From Peptoclostridium acidaminophilum DSM 3953 (lineage in GTDB: Bacteria > Bacillota > Clostridia > Peptostreptococcales > Peptostreptococcaceae): DNA of 64,000 nt. Each line of letters begins with the position of its first letter. Position 1 is the stretch's first letter. The DNA lies in NCBI RefSeq assembly GCF_000597865.1, contig NZ_CP007453.1:620001-684000 (forward strand). Direction: 5' to 3'. Shown piece by piece: positions 61,521-64,000 of the stretch. The translations under genes and the position numbers were made by a program. Under the pieces are notes generated by a model, which made no database searches, was not told where the DNA came from, and saw only the letters and a program-made list of their open reading frames with translations.

Positions 61521-61690
61521 CTTTTTGTTCCGAACCCAGAAATATATAAAAAAATATGCATTGTATTTCAAAAAACCACGAATCCCCTAATACCGCTTTG
61601 TTGTCTTTATTCTGGCACTATAAAACAATCTCAATATTCATATTGTTCTACTTCATATACAATGAAACCGTTTGCATGCATTCAAAAAAA

Positions 61691-61742
61691 TACACGCAAA
61701 AAACGCAAACAAGGGGTTGAATGGTATACCATTCAACCCCTT
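61691..61742 (-). terminator. Perfect 32-base palindrome after the activator gene: terminator and possible activator site
   Basis: Bases 61711-61742 are a perfect 16-bp inverted repeat, half-site AAGGGGTTGAATGGTA. On the minus strand it is followed by GTTTGCGTTTTTT, so it can terminate the activator transcript. It also lies 190-220 bases upstream of the sigma-54 promoter, where an enhancer site would be expected. Confidence 0.7.
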
Positions 61743-61754
61743 TGAACCCTTTGT

Positions 61755-63824
61755 TTATATTTCATCCAATATCTTTATGCCAAATTCAGTTATCACCGTA
61801 CCTGCTCTTCCCTTCGAAATTTCCACCATTCCGAATTTCTCAAGCTCAAGGAACATTCCACGTATTTCCTGCTCACTCACGTGTCTTCCCGAAGATGCCG
61901 CAAGCCTGCTCAGACTCCTTCTGCCCAGCTTATCGCCCTGCCTCTGGGCTTCCAGCAGCTTCGACAGTATAAACCTGTAGTCTCCCATTTTTCCTCTCGC
62001 CTCTTCCTCAAAGGCTCTGAGCATTTCTTTTTCAATGCCGCTGAGCGCCGTAAGTCTTTGCTGGGATTCCTGCGCAAACGGCATATCTTGAGCCTCTATT
62101 ACCCGCTTGTCCAAATTCGCAAAATATTCGACGTAGTTTCTAAGTTCGCGTATGTTCCCCTCCCAGGTGTGGCCCATGAGCATTTCCCTGGCGGCATCGC
62201 TTAGCTCAAAGCCGCTTTCAAACTCGCGCTTGAAGCTTTCAATCAGCGCAGTTATATCCTCGCGCCTCTCTCTGAGCGCAGGTATCCTGAGCGGCAGCAC
62301 GTTAAGTCTGAAATAAAGGTCCTGCCTGAACCTTCCCTCCCTTACGAGCTCTATCAGGTTCCTGTTTGTGGCCGCTATTATTCTCACGTCCACGTCTATG
62401 ACCCGATCTCCCCCAATGCGCATTACCTGCCGTTCCTGGAGGACACGCAAAAGCCTGGCCTGCAGATTTATAGGCATTTCTCCTATCTCATCGAGAAAGA
62501 GAGTTCCCTTGTGGGCCAGTTCAAAAAGTCCCGTCTTTCCGCCTTTCCTGGCCCCAGTGAAGGCACCTTCCTCGTATCCGAAGAGCTCGCTCTCGAGCAG
62601 GCTTTCCGGGATGGCTCCGCAGTTTACGGCCACAAACTGGTAGTCCCTCCGCTCCGAGGAGTTGTGTATTGCCTGGGCGAAAAGTTCCTTGCCCGTACCG
62701 CTCTCGCCAGTTATAAGCACAGATGAGCTTGATTTGGCCATTCTCCTGGCTATGTCCTTGCACTGCATTATCTGTGGACTATTGCCGAATATGTTGTAAA
62801 AGCCGTACTTGGCCCTATGCCCTTTCGAAATCAGCTGGCTCCTGAGCTTGTGCTGCTTCCTTTCAATGTCCGAGAAACGCTTTATCCTGGCAACTGCTCC
62901 GTAGAGCTTGTTGGAGTGTATTATGGGATCCACTGCGGCCACAACGTCATAGCCGTGCATGCTTATTATCTTCTCCGATATGCTCTCCTTGTCCTTGAGT
63001 GCTTTGTAGAAAGGTATCTCGGGCATCAGGGAGATCCATTCGCGGCCTACCATTTCGCTCCTGTCCATGCCTATTATTTTTTCGGCGCCTTCGTTGCATG
63101 AATAGACTATCCCTTCAGCATCCACTGCCACTATTCCATCATCAAGCACCTGCAGAAGTATGTCAAGCTGCGCCTCGAACCTGTTGAACCTGCCTATTAT
63201 GTTTATAAGACCTACATTGACAGTTACTATCTCCTTGAAGCTATTTATTACATTCTGTCTTTGTATTACGTAGTCAAGATCCAGCTTGAATGCGATATCG
63301 AGTATCGTGCTTATGTCAAGCAGTCCAAATCCAATGTCTACGACGTTCCTTGCAAGAGGACAGGGATTCTCCCTCTCACCCATTAATACAATTGTGTCGA
63401 AGCCTTGCGCCTGTTCTCCTCCTTGCGCATGACTTGAGCAGGGTACAAGCTCTATGTGCTTTGCTCCAAGCTGGTATACAAGAGCCGATGTCTCCATGGC
63501 AAGGCCGGGGCTTTCATCTACAAGCAGCGCCCTTGTCCCCTCCCCCAGAGCCATAAGCTTTTCAAGTGCCGCCTTAGTTATTGTCCTGTGGGCTATAACT
63601 ATCTCGCCGTCTCCGACTAAGCGGCTGCGCATTTTATGGAAGCTTTCGTAGGACGACAGAAGTATTAGGTCCTCATATATCCCCGAATCAATCCCTGCCC
63701 CTTCCTCAGGGTAAATCCTAACGTCAATGTTGTCGCCAAAGAGGCTGTTTATCTGTTCTTTCTGATATTCCGCCTCGCTTTGATTTCTGCTTACTATGGC
63801 AAGAGTCTTTTCCAAGCTTTTCAC
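61755..63824 (-). CDS. Sigma-54-dependent transcriptional activator with PAS domain
   Basis: Enhancer-binding protein of 689 residues. The N-terminal 190 residues resemble the PrpR-like or V4R-less signal domain (not named), then PAS (about 210-310, LDDGIVAVDAEGIVYSCNEGAEKIIG), then AAA+ with GESGTGKE Walker A, the sigma-54-contact loop GAFTGA, and FLDEIGEMP Walker B. The C-terminal 80 residues form a winged-helix-like domain rather than the common Fis helix-turn-helix (SLSRLAASSGRHVSEQEIR). It lies directly upstream of the sigma-54 promoter of ptb-iorAB and so probably controls it. Start GTG 63824 or, better spaced, TTG 63815. Confidence 0.93.
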   Translation of the reverse strand: MKSLEKTLAIVSRNQSEAEYQKEQINSLFGDNIDVRIYPEEGAGIDSGIYEDLILLSSYESFHKMRSRLVGDGEIVIAHRTITKAALEKLMALGEGTRALLVDESPGLAMETSALVYQLGAKHIELVPCSSHAQGGEQAQGFDTIVLMGERENPCPLARNVVDIGFGLLDISTILDIAFKLDLDYVIQRQNVINSFKEIVTVNVGLINIIGRFNRFEAQLDILLQVLDDGIVAVDAEGIVYSCNEGAEKIIGMDRSEMVGREWISLMPEIPFYKALKDKESISEKIISMHGYDVVAAVDPIIHSNKLYGAVARIKRFSDIERKQHKLRSQLISKGHRAKYGFYNIFGNSPQIMQCKDIARRMAKSSSSVLITGESGTGKELFAQAIHNSSERRDYQFVAVNCGAIPESLLESELFGYEEGAFTGARKGGKTGLFELAHKGTLFLDEIGEMPINLQARLLRVLQERQVMRIGGDRVIDVDVRIIAATNRNLIELVREGRFRQDLYFRLNVLPLRIPALRERREDITALIESFKREFESGFELSDAAREMLMGHTWEGNIRELRNYVEYFANLDKRVIEAQDMPFAQESQQRLTALSGIEKEMLRAFEEEARGKMGDYRFILSKLLEAQRQGDKLGRRSLSRLAASSGRHVSEQEIRGMFLELEKFGMVEISKGRAGTVITEFGIKILDEI

Positions 63825-63919
63825 TCCCGTTAATATAATAATTAATATTTTATACCTTTTCCTAAAAGCTTACAACAGACCGCCTTAACTCTAAGCATTC
63901 TAAAGCTTTGATTATGAAT

Positions 63920-64000
63920 CTAATCCGAAATATCATTTTTTCTTTTGAAAATCACATCAGCGCTGTAGCCCGGTTTGATAAACTCCGGGTTCTCATCGGG
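63920..64000 (-). CDS. C-terminal end of a gene cut by the window edge, HlyD-like pattern
   Basis: The last 26 codons of a minus-strand gene: DENPEFIKPGYSADVIFKRK, then NDISD and TAG. The KPGYSADV(I) turn is like the end of HlyD/RND periplasmic adaptor proteins that anchor efflux pumps, but 26 residues cannot prove it. It lies 96 bases beyond the activator start; the gap has nothing recognised. Confidence 0.45.
   Translation of the reverse strand, partial: PDENPEFIKPGYSADVIFKRKNDISD

Overview
The window looks like a chromosomal piece of a low-to-mid-GC, Gram-positive, anaerobic Clostridia-type bacterium. I infer an amino-acid fermenter of the Peptostreptococcaceae kind; the species is not determined. 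Support: lipobox lipoproteins, strong AGGAGG ribosome sites with many ATG/GTG/TTG starts, U-tract hairpin terminators between nearly all converging genes, ClpE, PdxS/PdxT, NADP-type glutamate dehydrogenase, iron alcohol dehydrogenase, hemerythrin, and an indolepyruvate:ferredoxin oxidoreductase operon with a phosphate acyltransferase under a sigma-54 activator. No rRNA, tRNA or CRISPR array was seen.

Layout. 0-8.3 kb (all minus): ADP-ribosylglycohydrolase, a lipoprotein, a DUF697-like membrane protein, and two close DAHP synthase paralogues flanking an esterase, an ATP-grasp ligase and a TspO-like membrane protein. 8.3-12.5 kb: an SLC12-type cation-chloride carrier divergent from a ClC antiporter with a regulatory C-terminal domain, followed by a solo end of an IS256-family element. 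12.5-16.5 kb: a tandem PII protein overlapping a DUF1538 membrane protein, a tail-anchored pseudo-receiver and a cupin-like protein. 16.5-21.4 kb: cell-envelope genes (DUF4015 glycoside-hydrolase-like lipoprotein, polysaccharide deacetylase lipoprotein, DUF4153 membrane protein). 21.4-26.7 kb: an AT-richer accessory stretch with an archaeal-type metallo-beta-lactamase-fold protein, a membrane protein remnant, a 50-residue coiled-coil protein, and an ABC exporter whose permease is split near its start by a complete IS256-family element with an 8-bp target duplication.

26.7-40 kb: glgX, a small acidic protein, pdxST, a YgjP-type metallopeptidase, a thermonuclease lipoprotein, then an operon-like run of a truncated VOC leader, a voltage-gated-type potassium channel and an orphan Card1-like CARF nuclease, an Rrf2 regulator, an HD protein, two exported proteins (stalk domain, DUF1002) and an EamA exporter. 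40-50 kb: chemoreceptor, coiled-coil protein, surface-anchored esterase, hemerythrin, Fe-alcohol dehydrogenase, lipoate ligase, diguanylate cyclase, YbaK, and a TnpB gene killed by one nonsense codon beside a ribbon-helix-helix gene. 50-64 kb: monooxygenase-fold protein, gdhA, clpE, nitroreductase, metallophosphoesterase, lipoprotein, membrane protein, iorB/iorA/ptb, their probable sigma-54 activator, and the last codons of a further gene at the window edge.

How it works together. The 58-64 kb block is a likely energy module: aromatic or branched 2-oxo acids from transamination (GdhA recycles the amino group) are oxidised by IorAB to acyl-CoA with reduced ferredoxin, and the Ptb-type enzyme turns acyl-CoA into acyl-phosphate for substrate-level ATP formation. 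A near-perfect -24/-12 promoter lies upstream of ptb and the activator gene lies immediately upstream of that. The points most worth a second look are the Card1-like nuclease with its channel, the PII-DUF1538 pair, the two IS256 ends, the nonsense-mutated TnpB with its divergent partner, and the sigma-54 control region.
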